34,215 bases of DNA from an uncultured SAR86 cluster bacterium (GCA_902612915.1 CACMFH010000003.1:64204-98418), one strand, 5' to 3'. Positions 8,102 through 16,303 are shown, numbered from the stretch's first letter. A program made the numbers and translations. The notes: a model not told the origin generated them from the sequence alone.

Positions 8102-8108
8102 GGGGGGG
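8102..8108 (+). promoter_or_regulatory. G7 tract serving as ribosome binding site of the first receptor
   Basis: Seven consecutive G residues end eight bases before the ATG at 8117. This is the only Shine-Dalgarno-like purine stretch available, and it stands out in a strongly AT-rich intergenic region. A homopolymer this long can vary by slippage, which would change the spacing or strength of the site. Confidence 0.55.
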
Positions 8109-8116
8109 AATAAACT

Positions 8117-10840
8117 ATGTATAAATTTTCTAAACAAGCATTAAATATTTCAATATGCTTATCAATGATTTTCTCTGTATTCTTGAACTCTCAGGAAGTT
8201 GAAGAAGTTGTTGTTACAGCTACTAAACAAGAAAAATCTGTTCAAGATGTACCAGTTTCTATTGAAGCATTTACTGCTGAAGATATTGACAAAAATTTAA
8301 TCGAAGACTTTAGTGACTTAGCAGAAGTTGTTCCAGGACTAATAGTTGATAAAGCTATAAGTACTGGCGCATCATATTCTATGAGAGGTGTTGGCTCTTA
8401 TGGTGTTGGCGCAGCTGTTGTTGCATCTTTGGTTACATCATTCAATGGCCACTCCGTATATGCATCCGCATTAACAGATGTAGGGTTTCATGATCTTGAA
8501 AGGATAGAGGTTTTAAAAGGACCGCAAGGAACATTATCTGGAAGAAATGCTGTTCAAGGCTTGGTTAACTTGGTTACTGCAAGACCAACAGGTGAGCTTG
8601 AAGGAAAGGCTGAACTGACTATGGGTAACTTTAATTCTGAAAGATTAAATATGGTGTTAAATGTTCCTATTAATGAAAGAGTTAGCATGAGATTAGCAAC
8701 TGCAACTTTTAAAAGAGATGGAGTAATAGATAATATTCATACTGGAAATGATATTGATGATAGAGACAATGTTGCAGGAAGACTTTCAATTGATTTTGAT
8801 ATCAGTGAAAAGACTCAAATGGAGTTAACATATGATTATCAAAAAGGTGACGATAAAAGACAAAATATTGGAATAAACTATTGTCAAGTAGATCCTTTGT
8901 TTGGCTGCTCACCATTTACAAAAGGTATAATTGGACAACCATCCCATCCAAATGGAAGCACATCAGGTTTCTTTAACTTTGCTGCAGCTCTTAATTCTGA
9001 CCCAACTGCTAACTCTTATGAAGGAGTAACTATTTTAAATTCTATGGATAAAGTTAATCTCAATAGAGACCCAGACTTTCTTCAAAAACATGAGGTGGCT
9101 CAAGTTCAAATTAATCATGAGATTAATGATGAGTATGATTTAATTGTAAAGGGTACATATGTTACAAGGTTGTACAACCATATGGCTGATAATGACTATA
9201 CAGTTGGAGTTCAGCCATTCCCAGGACTTTTCCCAGCAGGAACCCCTGCATCATTTATTCCAATGCAATGGGAAGGCTGTTGGGGTGGATTCCATAACGA
9301 CTTCTGTGAAGTAACAACTGCTGATAGAACATATGAGTTTGCCTATGATGAAAGTGAAACAAAACAAGGTGAGATTACTCTAATTTCCAGCTTAGACGGA
9401 CCACTAAACTTTCAAATTGGATATTACTACTATGATAATACTCAAAGAAATATTTATCAGGTTCAAACTGCAGCTTGGAACTTAATAAGAGATGCTGGAG
9501 CTCACCCATATAACTTACCTTTATTTGGTGGTGCATTAACTGGCTCTGGTTCTACTGATTTTCATGTTCCATGGGCTTTATCAGGTTTTAGTGCAGTAGC
9601 ATTGCCTGCATTATTAACTGGATATACAACACCAATTCCGGTTCAAGGTTATTTTAATGATGACCACATTAGAATTAAATCAAAAGCTATTCTTGGTGAA
9701 ATGTACTACGACATATCTGATCAAACTCAACTAACTGTTGGTATCAGATATAGTGACGATGTTGTTAAAGATAGTATTTTCTCATGTTTGACTTATACGT
9801 CATGTAATAACTTATCAATAGCATCAAGACAAACAAATCAATATGTCTTTTCACCAACTCAAGTAATTGAAGCTGATGATTCAACGTCATATAAGTTAGC
9901 TGTTAAACATGATATTGATGACAAAAGAATGGTATACGCTAGTTATACAACAGCCGTAAAAGCGGGTGGTAATAATCCAAATGCTCAAGGTCTTCCTGAT
10001 CCTTATGATCAAGAAGAAACTGGTGTTTTTGAGGTTGGAGCAAAGGGTATTTTCCTTGATGGAGCTATGTTATTAAATGCAGCATATTTCCAAAATAAAA
10101 CTGATGGAATGTTAATTTCATCTATTGTTAACGCAGGTTCAAGAAATGTTAATACTGATGCTGAGATTAATGGTCTTGAGGGTAATATGGTTTTATTCTT
10201 AAGTGAAACTACAAGTATAGATGTAACCTTATTAATGGCAGAATCAGAAATCACAAAACTTAGCTTAATTAATCCAGTTAATATCAATAATGCTTCATCG
10301 AGAGCATTACTTCCTCCTGCACTTGGCGGAGGATTAGTCCAACGTCTTGGACCTGGTGGAGTTCTTACCGTTGGTAATACAGATGCTGGTTTAGTTTATA
10401 AGTTTGCTGGTTTTATGTGTTTAGTACCATTTAACCCATTTGCTCCTGGCGGATGTCCAAATCCTGGTATACCAGTTGATGTTTCAGGTAACAAACTACC
10501 TCAGTCTCCAGAGCTTTCATACAGTATTGGTCTAAATCAAGACTTTATTGGTGAAAATGGAACTACTACTGCTAGGCTTACTTATAGATTTATGGATGAA
10601 AGAGAAGGTACAGTTTATAACCAACCACATCTAAGAATGCCTGAGCATAAGTTTTTCGATGCTACAGTTACTTACCGACCAAATAACGGCAATTGGTATG
10701 TAAAATTAGAGGGGAAAAACTTAGCTAATGACAGATATATCGGAAGTTGGTATTTAGCTTCTGGTCTTCAGGGCGGTAATAAATTTGCGACTGTTACTGA
10801 ACCAAGAACATGGGGACTTGCGTTCGGAACTTCGTTCTAA
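8117..10840 (+). CDS. TonB-dependent outer-membrane receptor (paralogue 1)
   Basis: A 907-residue TonB-dependent receptor with an N-terminal signal peptide (about 1-25), a TonB box-like EVEEVVVTA at about 27-35, a plug domain (about 40-160; VPGLIVDK, RIEVLKGPQGTLSGRNAV) and a 22-strand-type beta-barrel ending in an aromatic terminus, GLAFGTSF. It imports an unknown ligand across the outer membrane using the TonB-ExbBD system, which is not in this window. The barrel carries four close cysteine pairs, starting with C256/C264 (CQVDPLFGC), in segments likely to be surface loops. It is paralogous to the next gene, sharing the plug, the first cysteine pair at the same residue numbers and the C-terminus. 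It ends in its own terminator. Substrate cannot be read from sequence; no dedicated partner genes flank it. Confidence 0.93.
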   Translation: MYKFSKQALNISICLSMIFSVFLNSQEVEEVVVTATKQEKSVQDVPVSIEAFTAEDIDKNLIEDFSDLAEVVPGLIVDKAISTGASYSMRGVGSYGVGAAVVASLVTSFNGHSVYASALTDVGFHDLERIEVLKGPQGTLSGRNAVQGLVNLVTARPTGELEGKAELTMGNFNSERLNMVLNVPINERVSMRLATATFKRDGVIDNIHTGNDIDDRDNVAGRLSIDFDISEKTQMELTYDYQKGDDKRQNIGINYCQVDPLFGCSPFTKGIIGQPSHPNGSTSGFFNFAAALNSDPTANSYEGVTILNSMDKVNLNRDPDFLQKHEVAQVQINHEINDEYDLIVKGTYVTRLYNHMADNDYTVGVQPFPGLFPAGTPASFIPMQWEGCWGGFHNDFCEVTTADRTYEFAYDESETKQGEITLISSLDGPLNFQIGYYYYDNTQRNIYQVQTAAWNLIRDAGAHPYNLPLFGGALTGSGSTDFHVPWALSGFSAVALPALLTGYTTPIPVQGYFNDDHIRIKSKAILGEMYYDISDQTQLTVGIRYSDDVVKDSIFSCLTYTSCNNLSIASRQTNQYVFSPTQVIEADDSTSYKLAVKHDIDDKRMVYASYTTAVKAGGNNPNAQGLPDPYDQEETGVFEVGAKGIFLDGAMLLNAAYFQNKTDGMLISSIVNAGSRNVNTDAEINGLEGNMVLFLSETTSIDVTLLMAESEITKLSLINPVNINNASSRALLPPALGGGLVQRLGPGGVLTVGNTDAGLVYKFAGFMCLVPFNPFAPGGCPNPGIPVDVSGNKLPQSPELSYSIGLNQDFIGENGTTTARLTYRFMDEREGTVYNQPHLRMPEHKFFDATVTYRPNNGNWYVKLEGKNLANDRYIGSWYLASGLQGGNKFATVTEPRTWGLAFGTSF

Positions 10841-10855
10841 TTTATATTAATTTAC

Positions 10856-10884
10856 AAAAAAGGCTGGTTTACCAGCCTTTTTTT
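10856..10884 (+). terminator. intrinsic terminator after receptor 1
   Basis: A GGCTGG/CCAGCC stem with loop TTTA, flanked by an A-run on the left and a seven-T run on the right, 15 bases after the receptor stop. The flanking A and T runs extend the pairing. It separates the two receptor transcripts on the plus strand; nothing on the minus strand needs it here. Confidence 0.92.
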
Positions 10885-11020
10885 GTTTTAAAAGAATTTA
10901 TAGATATTTATTTTATAAATATGGTTATTTTTATATGTATTAATTTGATATATAAAGTTGTAGAAATACCTCTTTTAAGCATAAAATATGCAAAACGATA
11001 TCAAATATTGGGGTATATTC

Positions 11021-13831
11021 ATGTTTAATACAAATATTAAAAGTAAATTATTTTTAACATTAGTAACATTTTCTTTTTCATTTTCTGCTTTTACACAAGA
11101 AGTTGAAGAAGTAGTTGTTACTGCTACCAAGAAAGAGGAATCAACTCAGGATATTGCAGTTTCTATTACTGCTATAACTGCTGATCAGCTTACTGCCGAT
11201 CAGATATACGATCTCTCTGATTTAGCAGAAGTTGTACCAGGTTTTGAAACGTCTAAAGGAGTTGGATCTGGCTCTGGTTTTGTTTTAAGAGGAATAGGTT
11301 CATATGGTGTTGGAGCTGCTGTTGTTAGCTCTATTGTGACAAGTATTAATGGTCACAGCACTAATCCAAGCTGGTTTGTAGAGACTGGTTTCCTAGATCT
11401 AGAGAGGATTGAGGTTCTGCAAGGACCACAAGGCACTAAATTTGGTAGAAACTCAGTTCAGGGAGTTATAAACCTTGTAACTAAAAGACCAACTGATGAA
11501 TTTGAAGGTTATGTAAATGTAGAAGCTGGAAGTTATGATCGAAAACTTGTAACTGGCGCTCTTAACATGCCACTTTCAGATTCAGTAAGAGGAAGGTTAG
11601 CCTTTGGATCTAATACTAGAAAAGGTATGGTTGAAAACGTAGCTACTGGCAATCTAATGGATGACAGAAATGATGCATCTGTAAGACTATCACTTGATTG
11701 GGATATAAATGATACAACTGAATTAAAATTCACTTATTCCGGTCAAAAGGAAGACGATAACAGACCACAAGAGGAGACTGCATATTGTCAACCTGATCAA
11801 TTTTTTGGTTGTTCTCCGTACTCATTAGGACAAATGAATAGAGCACCTGATAGCAGAGGTACTGCTTTTGGTTTATTTGGATTTATAGGTCTTTTATATC
11901 CGGGCTCAGTTACTAATGACTTTGGTGCTGCAGCATTTTCTGATGACTTCAGTAAGCTGTACAGAGATAGAGAGCCAACTCACTTACAAAAAACAGAATT
12001 CTCTAACTTAGAACTTGTAAAAGAATTAAATGATGATCTTACTCTTGTTGCTAAGTATTCATATGAGACAAGAATGTTTCAACAAATGAACGATAATGAC
12101 TCTGTTGTTAACGTTTCACCGATGATTGGAGCAGGTGCTGCATTAGGATTGCCTCCTATTGTTGCTGAAGTTTGTTTTGGAACCTCTAATTTTGGTTTCT
12201 GTGAGGAAGCAACCAGTAACAGAGCATATGATTTTTCTGATGTTAAATTTAATTCACAACAATATGAAATTAACATTGTCTCTGACTATGATGGCCCTTG
12301 GAACTTTACTGCTGGTTATTATGTTTATGACTCAAGAAATGATAGTGAATATAGAGTACAAACTGTAGGAAGTCAGTTAATTGGTAGCTTTGGTGATCAT
12401 CCGTATGCTGCAAATGTTCAAGATCTTCTAGGTGTTGATTTTAGTGGAAAAGGTGGAGTTGCTTTCTATCAAGGGTTACTTGGTTTATTAGCTCAAGCAC
12501 CTGGAGCCTTAACTACTCAAGGTATGTTAGCAATGGGCTTAACTCCATCGCTTGCTCAATTAGTAGCTCTTCAAGAATTTGGATTAGCAGTTCAAGGTCT
12601 AGCATCATTACCAGATGTAAATGTTCCATTTGATTTAAGAGGAACATTAAGTGATCAACATGTAAGAATTAAATCACAAGCAATATATGGTGAAGCTTAT
12701 TATGATATAAATGATACAACTAAGCTTACATTAGGTCTAAGGTATGACGACTTTACAAATGCAACAACAACATTCAATGGAGGACTTCTAGCAACTAATT
12801 GGATACTTGCTGGCGGACCTCTGTATGAGAACAGAATGGATGTTCCTGGTCTTACAAGCTATTTAGTACAAAACGATAGTGCAACTAATGGAATGGTTGC
12901 AATTCAGAAATATCTTCAAGATGATGTAATGGTCTATGCAAGTTATACTACTGCATCTAAAGGTGCTGGTGTAAATGGTGGTACTGATCCAGTCCCATAT
13001 GATCAAGAAGATACTGCAGCTCTTGATTTTGGCTTAAAAGCAAAATTTCTTGATGGTGCGATGTTATTAAATATGAATGTTTTCCAAAATGATAATAGCG
13101 GCATGTTACTTGATACTATCAGAAATACAGAGGCATTTAATATTAATGTTGATGCTGAAGTTACTGGTTTTGAAGGTTTAATGAAAGTATTTTTATCTGA
13201 AACAACTTCAATAGACCTCTCATGGTTATTTGTCGACGCTGAAATTACATCAGATACAACAACTGGAAATTATCTTGAACCTGCAGGTGCAAATGGCATA
13301 GTTCAATATTTAGGAGCGGTAGATCCAAACGGAACTGGATTCTTAACAGGTGCTGTTTTTGATAACGGACAGGTTTGGTATAAATCTGGTGGCTTTAACT
13401 GTTTAACACCATTAGGATTTAACCCAGCTGCAGGCGTACTTTGTCCTCTAAGCGAAGCTAATCCGGTTAGTTTACAAGGTAATGATTTGCCTCGTGTCGC
13501 AGATACATCCTATAGCTTCTCATTTACACAACTTATCCCAGGTGATAATGGTGTAACTTCAGCGAGACTATCTTATAGATATAGAGGAGAATCAAATGGA
13601 GATCCGTTTAATATGTCTAGATTTGATGTACCTGAACAAAAACAATTTGATTTCTTATTAAGGTATACACCAAATAATGGCGATTGGTATGTAGGCATGT
13701 ATGCTAAGAATTTAGCGGATGACCAAATTATGAATGCAATAAGATCTGGAAGTAATGTTCAAGGTGGGCAGCTTTATGCATCATTTACAGATCCTAGAAC
13801 ATGGGGAATACAATTTGGTACTTCTTTCTAA
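11021..13831 (+). CDS. TonB-dependent outer-membrane receptor (paralogue 2)
   Basis: A 936-residue TonB-dependent receptor. I start it at the ATG at 11021, not 10988, because this gives a normal signal peptide (MFNTNIKSKLF to SAFTQ) and follows a GGGG stretch. The TonB box-like EVEEVVVTATK is at about 27-37, the plug has VPGFETSK and RIEVLQGPQGTKFGRNSV, and the barrel ends WGIQFGTSF. Three cysteine pairs match those in the upstream receptor: C256/C264 (CQPDQFFGC), a nine-residue pair (CFGTSNFGFC) and a C-terminal pair with 14 residues' spacing. The two genes are diverged tandem duplicates rather than recent copies, as the loops differ greatly. The transported ligand is unknown. The 180-base gap before it holds a terminator and a short AT inverted repeat around 10979-10991. 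Confidence 0.92.
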   Translation: MFNTNIKSKLFLTLVTFSFSFSAFTQEVEEVVVTATKKEESTQDIAVSITAITADQLTADQIYDLSDLAEVVPGFETSKGVGSGSGFVLRGIGSYGVGAAVVSSIVTSINGHSTNPSWFVETGFLDLERIEVLQGPQGTKFGRNSVQGVINLVTKRPTDEFEGYVNVEAGSYDRKLVTGALNMPLSDSVRGRLAFGSNTRKGMVENVATGNLMDDRNDASVRLSLDWDINDTTELKFTYSGQKEDDNRPQEETAYCQPDQFFGCSPYSLGQMNRAPDSRGTAFGLFGFIGLLYPGSVTNDFGAAAFSDDFSKLYRDREPTHLQKTEFSNLELVKELNDDLTLVAKYSYETRMFQQMNDNDSVVNVSPMIGAGAALGLPPIVAEVCFGTSNFGFCEEATSNRAYDFSDVKFNSQQYEINIVSDYDGPWNFTAGYYVYDSRNDSEYRVQTVGSQLIGSFGDHPYAANVQDLLGVDFSGKGGVAFYQGLLGLLAQAPGALTTQGMLAMGLTPSLAQLVALQEFGLAVQGLASLPDVNVPFDLRGTLSDQHVRIKSQAIYGEAYYDINDTTKLTLGLRYDDFTNATTTFNGGLLATNWILAGGPLYENRMDVPGLTSYLVQNDSATNGMVAIQKYLQDDVMVYASYTTASKGAGVNGGTDPVPYDQEDTAALDFGLKAKFLDGAMLLNMNVFQNDNSGMLLDTIRNTEAFNINVDAEVTGFEGLMKVFLSETTSIDLSWLFVDAEITSDTTTGNYLEPAGANGIVQYLGAVDPNGTGFLTGAVFDNGQVWYKSGGFNCLTPLGFNPAAGVLCPLSEANPVSLQGNDLPRVADTSYSFSFTQLIPGDNGVTSARLSYRYRGESNGDPFNMSRFDVPEQKQFDFLLRYTPNNGDWYVGMYAKNLADDQIMNAIRSGSNVQGGQLYASFTDPRTWGIQFGTSF

Positions 13832-13844
13832 GATCTAAGATCTT

Positions 13845-13876
13845 AAAAAGCCCAGTAATATACTGGGCTTTTTTTT
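13845..13876 (+). terminator. intrinsic terminator after receptor 2
   Basis: A long perfect stem (AAAAAGCCCAGTA against TACTGGGCTTTTT, 13 bp, loop ATA) followed by a T-run begins 14 bases after the receptor stop. The preceding AGATCT occurs twice in direct repeat. The terminator isolates the receptor from the thioesterase gene, whose own -10 box begins within a few bases. Confidence 0.94.
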
Positions 13877-13879
13877 GTT

Positions 13880-13885
13880 TATAAT
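13880..13885 (+). promoter_or_regulatory. -10 box (TATAAT) six bases before the thioesterase ATG
   Basis: A consensus TATAAT lies directly after the terminator of receptor 2, and the ATG begins after exactly six further bases. The geometry is the same as at thrS and predicts transcription starting at the start codon. No Shine-Dalgarno sequence fits in the gap. No clear -35 box is visible; the upstream DNA is the terminator stem. Confidence 0.45.
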
Positions 13886-13891
13886 TAATAT

Positions 13892-14371
13892 ATGAAATCA
13901 CTACCATACGTTCATGACACTATAAAAGTTACTGAAGAAATGTGTGACCATAATGGTCACATGAATGTAAATTATTATTACAAGCTTTTTGATAGCGTCT
14001 ATACATCTTTTTATATAGATGAACTTGGTTTTGGAGAGGATTATCTAAAAAGCGGTTTTTCAACATTTACCTTAGAAGATAGCATTAGATACTTAGATGA
14101 ATTTACATTGGGAGAGGATGTTTTCCCATCATTTGCTCTTTATAAGTCTAATAAAAAATTATTACACTTCATTGGTATACTGCAAAATGAACATTCAGAT
14201 CTTGCAGCTATATTTGAAACAGTACTAGGTCATATCGATCTTAATAAAAGGAAAGTAGTTAATTTTTCAGATGAAAAAATTGAACAATTACAAAATGTTT
14301 ACTTGGATCAAAGAAAAATGATTGATATTCCTTTTGATATCAAGCTGCATATTAAAGATATCGATGAGTAA
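13892..14371 (+). CDS. hotdog-fold acyl-CoA thioesterase family protein
   Basis: A 159-residue single-domain hotdog protein. The motif CDHNGHMNVNYYYKLFD (about 18-34) is the hallmark of 4HBT-type thioesterases: the D-x-N-GHMN-x-x-YY loop contains the catalytic acid or asparagine. VLGHIDLNKRKVV and a C-terminal helix complete the fold. It probably hydrolyses a short acyl-CoA in the cytoplasm; the closest group I recognise is the carnitine/betainyl-CoA-associated thioesterases, but no carnitine genes are nearby, so the substrate is open. It follows a terminator and has its own -10 box placed for a leaderless message. Its last codons overlap the ATG of the next gene, linking the two in translation. 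Confidence 0.82.
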   Translation: MKSLPYVHDTIKVTEEMCDHNGHMNVNYYYKLFDSVYTSFYIDELGFGEDYLKSGFSTFTLEDSIRYLDEFTLGEDVFPSFALYKSNKKLLHFIGILQNEHSDLAAIFETVLGHIDLNKRKVVNFSDEKIEQLQNVYLDQRKMIDIPFDIKLHIKDIDE

Positions 14372-15368
14372 TTTTATAAAGACATTTTTAATTTTATTTT
14401 TGGCCGTTCCTGCCACAATCCTTGGATATGAATTTAGTGCAATGACATTAAATGTAGATAATTTATTTGATACTTTAGATGATACAAAAAAAGATGATAA
14501 AGCGTATCTTCCAATTGAGTTTAAACAATCAGAAGCTCATAAAAAATCATGTAACAGAATAAGAGTAAATTCATGGAAAAATGAATGCTTATACCTTGAT
14601 TGGAATGAAGAAACAAAGAATGCCAAGTTAAAAAATATTGCAAATAGTATTATCTCTTATGGTCAAAACGGGCCAGATATAATTGCTCTTCAGGAAGTTG
14701 AAAATAATAATATTCTTAGTCAATTATTAGATCTATTAAAGCCCTATGGATATATTGATTCAGTTTTAATAGAAGGAAAGGATTACAGAGGTATTGATAC
14801 TGCTTTAATAAGCAGGTTTAACATTATTGATTCTAAGTTGCACTATATAAAGTTCTCAGGTGAGTTTGAGGGCAAAGATACCAGACCAATTCTTGATGCA
14901 ACTTTAGAAGTAAATGGAGATAAGTTAAAAATATACAATGTTCATTTTCCTTCTGGGTTTCACGATGTATCAATGAGAATTGATTCCTTAAATGTTCTAT
15001 CCGGATTACTTGGTAAACATAATTACCCAACTATTGCTCTTGGTGATTTTAATGTAAATACAAAAGAGGACAACAAACTAAATATATATAAATCTCAAGA
15101 AATTTATTGGAGTGTTGCTCATATTTATGCATGTGATGATTGTAAGGGCTCTTTTTATTACAACTATGGTAAAACATGGGAGTTTTTGGATACTATATTT
15201 TTATCCAAAGATAGAGGAATTACTTATATCGATGACAGTATAGAAATATATAGAACAAAATCTAATTCCTATAATGATACTGGGAAACCAATTAATTTTA
15301 ATCCTGCAAAAAAAAATGGCATTTCAGATCATCTGCCGATGGTGGCGAAATTTGAGATTATTAATTAG
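14364..15368 (+). CDS. secreted endonuclease/exonuclease/phosphatase-fold hydrolase
   Basis: A 334-residue protein with a signal peptide (1-21, ending ATILGYEF) and an EEP (DNase I-like) fold. Catalytic elements appear in order: MTLNVDNLFD (N30), IIALQEVENN (E111), YRGIDTALIS (D145), YNVHFPSG (H194), LGDFNVN (D228, N230) and ISDHLPMVAKF near the C-terminus (D-H). These make an active metal-dependent phosphodiesterase or phosphatase likely, outside the cytoplasm, for instance as a nuclease used for phosphate or nucleotide scavenging; the substrate is inferred only. I chose the ATG at 14364, overlapping the upstream stop, since it gives the signal peptide; the earlier frame start at 14322 adds residues that match nothing. 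The end overlaps the convergent MerC-family gene by eight bases. Confidence 0.86.
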   Translation: MSNFIKTFLILFLAVPATILGYEFSAMTLNVDNLFDTLDDTKKDDKAYLPIEFKQSEAHKKSCNRIRVNSWKNECLYLDWNEETKNAKLKNIANSIISYGQNGPDIIALQEVENNNILSQLLDLLKPYGYIDSVLIEGKDYRGIDTALISRFNIIDSKLHYIKFSGEFEGKDTRPILDATLEVNGDKLKIYNVHFPSGFHDVSMRIDSLNVLSGLLGKHNYPTIALGDFNVNTKEDNKLNIYKSQEIYWSVAHIYACDDCKGSFYYNYGKTWEFLDTIFLSKDRGITYIDDSIEIYRTKSNSYNDTGKPINFNPAKKNGISDHLPMVAKFEIIN

Positions 15369-15774
15369 ATTTTAGGTTATCGTGGCAATCACATTCTATT
15401 TGCTTACAAATGCTGTGATTTTTGTAGTGAGCATATGCAACAATCATTGAGCCTATTAAAGTAAAAGCTCTTTCTCCAGCTTCACCAAATGACGTATCCG
15501 AAAATAAAACTGCTGAAAGTAATACCATTAATCCTGTGATGCCAATTATAAAATATGATGTTTCTTTGTGATTTTTATATCCAAGTCCCAAAGCAAGAAT
15601 GCTAATTGGTAATGCAAAAAGCAAAATCAAATAATGCACCAATTCACTATCAACAGAAAAGGATAAAAAACTGTATGACAAAACAATTAATGATGGAGCA
15701 AAAAAACAATGAATTACACAAGCTGTCGATAATCCAACAGCTAATTTATCAGAATTCATTTGTGCTTTAAGCAT
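15361..15774 (-). CDS. MerC-family small membrane protein
   Basis: A 137-residue membrane protein with four hydrophobic segments and an N-terminal motif STACVIHCFFAPSL (C19, H22, C23) typical of the MerC domain, which in mercury-resistance operons helps bring Hg2+ into the cell. The C-terminal tail has three more cysteines (C123, C128, C130 in CKQIECDCH), suitable for binding a soft metal. No merA, merR or merP is nearby, so mercury transport is doubtful here; many MerC-domain proteins in non-resistant marine bacteria have unknown roles. The start at 15774 follows a GGAG site and directly abuts the upstream cupin stop, so the two are co-transcribed on the minus strand. Its 3' end overlaps the convergent hydrolase gene. 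Confidence 0.78.
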   Translation of the reverse strand: MLKAQMNSDKLAVGLSTACVIHCFFAPSLIVLSYSFLSFSVDSELVHYLILLFALPISILALGLGYKNHKETSYFIIGITGLMVLLSAVLFSDTSFGEAGERAFTLIGSMIVAYAHYKNHSICKQIECDCHDNLKSN

Positions 15775-16173
15775 TTATTTTCTCCAGCCACCTCTATCGA
15801 ATATCCTTAGATAGGTTAATTGGTCATGTTCAGAATCATTAACAACTTTACAATAGTCACCAGACTCTACTAAAACGACATCACCAGCAGAGAGCTCATA
15901 GGAATCTTTGTGTTCAATGCCATAGGAAGGATTCGAACCGTGGCCTTCATCAGAATTCATATATTCAACTATTTCCATAGTGCCGCGACCATTAGTAATT
16001 ACGTATACGACGTCTGAATCTATTAACTTATGACCAATAGTTGATTTGCCAGGCTGAATAACAGTTTTACTTGCAATAACCCTTTGAAGTAAGTCATTTG
16101 TCCACACTGTATAGTCATCAGTAACTTTTGATGGAGAGCCACCAATTCTAAAATTTGTATATTTTTTGGCCAT
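15775..16173 (-). CDS. small single-domain cupin with altered metal-site residues
   Basis: A 132-residue cupin. Motif 1 is recognisable as PGKSTIGHKLIDSDVVYVITNGRG and motif 2 as SAGDVVLVESGDYCKVVND. The usual metal ligands are changed: the HxH pair reads H48-K-L50, the glutamate is an aspartate (D54) and the motif-2 histidine is C108. It therefore binds metal differently or not at all, and I give no enzyme activity. It is divergent from metY across a 130-base gap containing a -10 box for each and a short palindrome. An AAGGA site (16182-16187 region on the minus strand) supports the start. The pairing with metY suggests a link to sulfur amino acid metabolism, but that is guilt by association only. 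Confidence 0.7.
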   Translation of the reverse strand: MAKKYTNFRIGGSPSKVTDDYTVWTNDLLQRVIASKTVIQPGKSTIGHKLIDSDVVYVITNGRGTMEIVEYMNSDEGHGSNPSYGIEHKDSYELSAGDVVLVESGDYCKVVNDSEHDQLTYLRIFDRGGWRK

Positions 16174-16192
16174 AATTTAATTTCCTTGGCTA

Positions 16193-16198
16193 ATTATA
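16193..16198 (-). promoter_or_regulatory. candidate -10 box for the cupin-merC unit
   Basis: TATAAT on the minus strand (ATTATA on the plus strand), about 20 bases before the cupin ATG, leaving a short leader with an AAGGA ribosome site. No convincing -35 box at 17 bases. Confidence 0.4.
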
Positions 16199-16212
16199 AT
16201 TATTTGCTATCA

Positions 16213-16226
16213 ATATACCAGTATAT
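16213..16226. promoter_or_regulatory. palindrome between divergent cupin and metY promoters
   Basis: ATATAC-CA-GTATAT is a perfect 6-bp inverted repeat with a 2-base spacer, lying between the -10 boxes of the two divergent genes and overlapping the cupin -35 region. The position suits an operator, but AT-only palindromes arise easily by chance here, and it does not match the MetJ box or a SAM riboswitch. Confidence 0.25.
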
Positions 16227-16240
16227 ATCCAATAAGGGTG

Positions 16241-16267
16241 TTGTTATATACGAATATTTACTATACT
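16241..16267 (+). promoter_or_regulatory. candidate metY promoter
   Basis: TTGTTA (16241-16246), a 15-base spacer and TATACT (16262-16267) resemble a sigma70 promoter with a slightly short spacer. The predicted start lies about 30 bases before the metY ATG, followed by a good AGGAG ribosome site at 16291-16295, eight bases from the ATG. Confidence 0.4.
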
Positions 16268-16303
16268 AATTGAACTATATTTTTTGAAAGAGGAGCATAA
16301 GTA

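Noticed and set aside
10988-11020. Upstream ATG for receptor 2
   Set aside because: It adds 11 residues before a normal signal peptide and has no ribosome site; the ATG at 11021 follows GGGG.
10810-11028. Open frame of 72 codons over the receptor 1 end and the following gap
   Set aside because: It spans the intrinsic terminator, has no ribosome site and matches no family; shadow of AT-rich sequence.
13831-13842. AGATCT direct repeat as an insertion-site duplication
   Set aside because: Only six bases, adjacent copies with no element between or around them; chance repeat beside a terminator.
14322-14363. Earlier start for the EEP-fold protein
   Set aside because: It lies inside the thioesterase gene and gives a second hydrophobic run before the true signal peptide; the ATG at 14364 is coupled to the upstream stop.
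15361-15774. Mercury-resistance operon
   Set aside because: No merA, merR, merT or merP nearby; only the MerC-family protein is present.
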